Position numbers and translations under genes: made by a program. This document shows positions 3,923 through 5,123 of a DNA stretch of 5,123 bases, piece after piece; the first letter of the stretch is position 1; every line of letters starts with the position of its first letter. This DNA is from Betaproteobacteria bacterium (lineage in GTDB: Bacteria > Pseudomonadota > Gammaproteobacteria > Burkholderiales > SG8-39): assembly GCA_029858545.1 (NCBI GenBank), contig JAOUFA010000285.1, positions 1 to 5,123 of the forward strand, given 5' to 3'. The notes under the pieces are model-generated. The model was not told the origin of the DNA. It ran no database searches and worked only from the letters and a program-made list of their open reading frames with translations.

Positions 3923-5123
3923 TTGCCGAAGAGGGTCCCAGGCTTGAGGTTCGCGCGCCGCGCGCGCCAGAGGATCGCCCACTGGGCGGAGGCGAGCATC
4001 GCCAACCGCTCCACGCTGAGCGCGCTGACGGTCGCCGGGGTGCTCATTGTCGCGGTGTTCCTCACATCGTTTCCGGTGCTCCTGACGCAGACTCACCATA
4101 ACCATGTCGTCGACCTCAATACCGGTACGGCGCGCGTGAAGGACATGATCGAGACGCGCATCCGCGGAAACCTCGCGAGCCTGCGCGAGCTGGCGAAGAG
4201 TTCCCTGGTGCGCAATGCGCTGGTGGATTCGACCGGGCGCGAGCAGTACATCCTGCCTTTTCTGCGCGACTTTCGGCCGCCGTTCGGGAGCGATGCGCGT
4301 ATCGCCTTGTACGACTTCAGCGGACAGATGGTGGGGCGCATCTCGATGGTGGACGATGTATTGCAGGGGAAATGGATCGAACAGGTCGTTCAGGCGGTGC
4401 GCTCGGGCACCGAGCGAGCGTTCTTCCTGTCGGCGACGGGAAGAACCGAATGGGTCGCGATCGTGCCGGTGTTCTACCCGCCGACCTCGAGTCATGAAGG
4501 CGCGATCGTGATGCGCGCGGAGGCGGGACAGTTCTTCGAGCCCTCGGCTGGCGCGCTCGAGGCGGAAGAAGTATTCACGGTGACTGCCGCGGGAAAGACC
4601 CTGTTCGGCAATTTCCCGCCCGGCGACGGTGCTTCGCAATGGTCTCGCCTCGTCGAATTCATTACTCCAGGAGGGGGATTTTCCGCGCGCGTGGCACTCG
4701 ATGTTCCGGGGTGGTTCGATCCGTCCCTGCCGCCGATGCTCGAATACCGGGATCCCTCGCATTCGTACCTGCGCGAGTTTGGGTTGCTGCTCGCCGCTTT
4801 CGTTGCGCTCGCGGCGCTCGGTTTGACGCTTGCCTGGCGGCTCGCGCGGCCGATCAACAGGCGCCTGGTCGATCCGGTTGTCGAACTCGCGGCGATCGCC
4901 GAGTCGATCGCCCGGGATCCTTTCGCAATTGTGCATGCACCCGAGGGACGCGCAGATGAAGTCGGGCGCCTCGGCGCATCGTTCAACGTCATGCTTGGCC
5001 GGCTGCGCGACCTGCAGACCCACCTCGAGCAGAGAGTCGAGGAGCGTACGCGCGAGGCGTTGGGCTTGAAGCAGCAACTCGATACGGTGCTCTCGTCGGT
5101 GCAAGATGTGGTCTGGTCGATGA
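3923..5123 (+). CDS. Membrane sensor with Cache-like periplasmic domain, HAMP and PAS (N-terminal part, cut by window end)
   Basis: Open from a TTG at 3923 to the window edge: 400 codons, no stop. Residues 1-31 are Arg-rich and cytoplasmic; 33-55 form TM1. Residues ~56-283 form a periplasmic sensor with a long helix (DMIETRIRGNLASLRELAKSS) and the strand motif IALYDFSGQMVGRI, as in double-Cache domains. Residues ~285-307 form TM2. HAMP covers ~308-362 (ARPINRRLVDPVVELAAIAESI, then DEVGRLGASFNVML). A coiled coil spans ~360-388 (LEQRVEERTREALGLKQQL), and LDTVLSSVQDVVWSM begins a PAS domain. The output domain lies beyond the window: a histidine kinase is likeliest given the REC-HPt gene nearby, but GGDEF/EAL is possible. 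It follows the binding-protein gene by 9 bp in the same frame, implying one operon. GTG 3917 and TTG 3944 are alternative starts; the next in-frame ATG is too far in and would delete TM1. Confidence 0.88.
   Translation, partial: MPKRVPGLRFARRARQRIAHWAEASIANRSTLSALTVAGVLIVAVFLTSFPVLLTQTHHNHVVDLNTGTARVKDMIETRIRGNLASLRELAKSSLVRNALVDSTGREQYILPFLRDFRPPFGSDARIALYDFSGQMVGRISMVDDVLQGKWIEQVVQAVRSGTERAFFLSATGRTEWVAIVPVFYPPTSSHEGAIVMRAEAGQFFEPSAGALEAEEVFTVTAAGKTLFGNFPPGDGASQWSRLVEFITPGGGFSARVALDVPGWFDPSLPPMLEYRDPSHSYLREFGLLLAAFVALAALGLTLAWRLARPINRRLVDPVVELAAIAESIARDPFAIVHAPEGRADEVGRLGASFNVMLGRLRDLQTHLEQRVEERTREALGLKQQLDTVLSSVQDVVWSM

Noticed and set aside
3440..5104. Long minus-strand open frame of 554 codons
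   Set aside because: It is antisense to the binding-protein and sensor genes, whose plus-strand products show clear domains. Its translation is Arg/His-rich low-complexity text with no family motif, as expected for an antisense frame in GC-rich DNA.

Overview
The window is GC-rich with strong codon bias and reads as a chromosomal segment of a proteobacterium, most likely a betaproteobacterium (Burkholderiales or Rhodocyclales). This assignment rests on the cheD-cheB order, protein style and base composition; no rRNA or other phylogenetic marker is present. No mobile element, tRNA, rRNA or CRISPR array was seen.

Layout. (1) 1-186: the C-terminal 61 codons of the receptor deamidase CheD, cut by the window start. 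(2) 187-319: a 133-bp gap with two hairpins. (3) 320-1414: complete cheB, the chemoreceptor methylesterase/deamidase, starting at GTG and apparently the last gene of its chemotaxis operon. (4) 1415-1499: a convergent gap with several perfect inverted repeats, probably terminators. (5) 1500-2309, minus strand: a stand-alone REC-HPt phosphorelay protein. (6) 2310-2713: a 404-bp divergent intergenic region with three 20-bp tandem repeats, an 11-bp direct repeat that is also a palindrome, and further dyads. (7) 2714-3913: an exported type-1 periplasmic ligand-binding protein of the branched-chain amino acid (LivJ/Peripla_BP_6) type. (8) 3923-5123: the N-terminal 400 codons of a membrane sensor (TM, Cache-like periplasmic domain, TM, HAMP, coiled coil, start of a PAS domain), running off the window end. 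It has no stop inside the window.

How the parts fit. The left third is the distal end of a chemotaxis operon: CheD and CheB both modify chemoreceptors. The right two thirds look like a self-contained sensory module. A periplasmic binding protein with no transporter genes beside it (as far as can be seen) sits 9 bp upstream of a transmembrane sensor. A REC-HPt protein is transcribed divergently from the same repeat-rich control region. A plausible reading is that the binding protein presents a ligand to the sensor, and that REC-HPt relays phosphate if the unseen C-terminus of the sensor is a histidine kinase. If the C-terminus is instead GGDEF/EAL, the output would be cyclic-di-GMP. The arrangement is seen directly; the functional coupling is inference.
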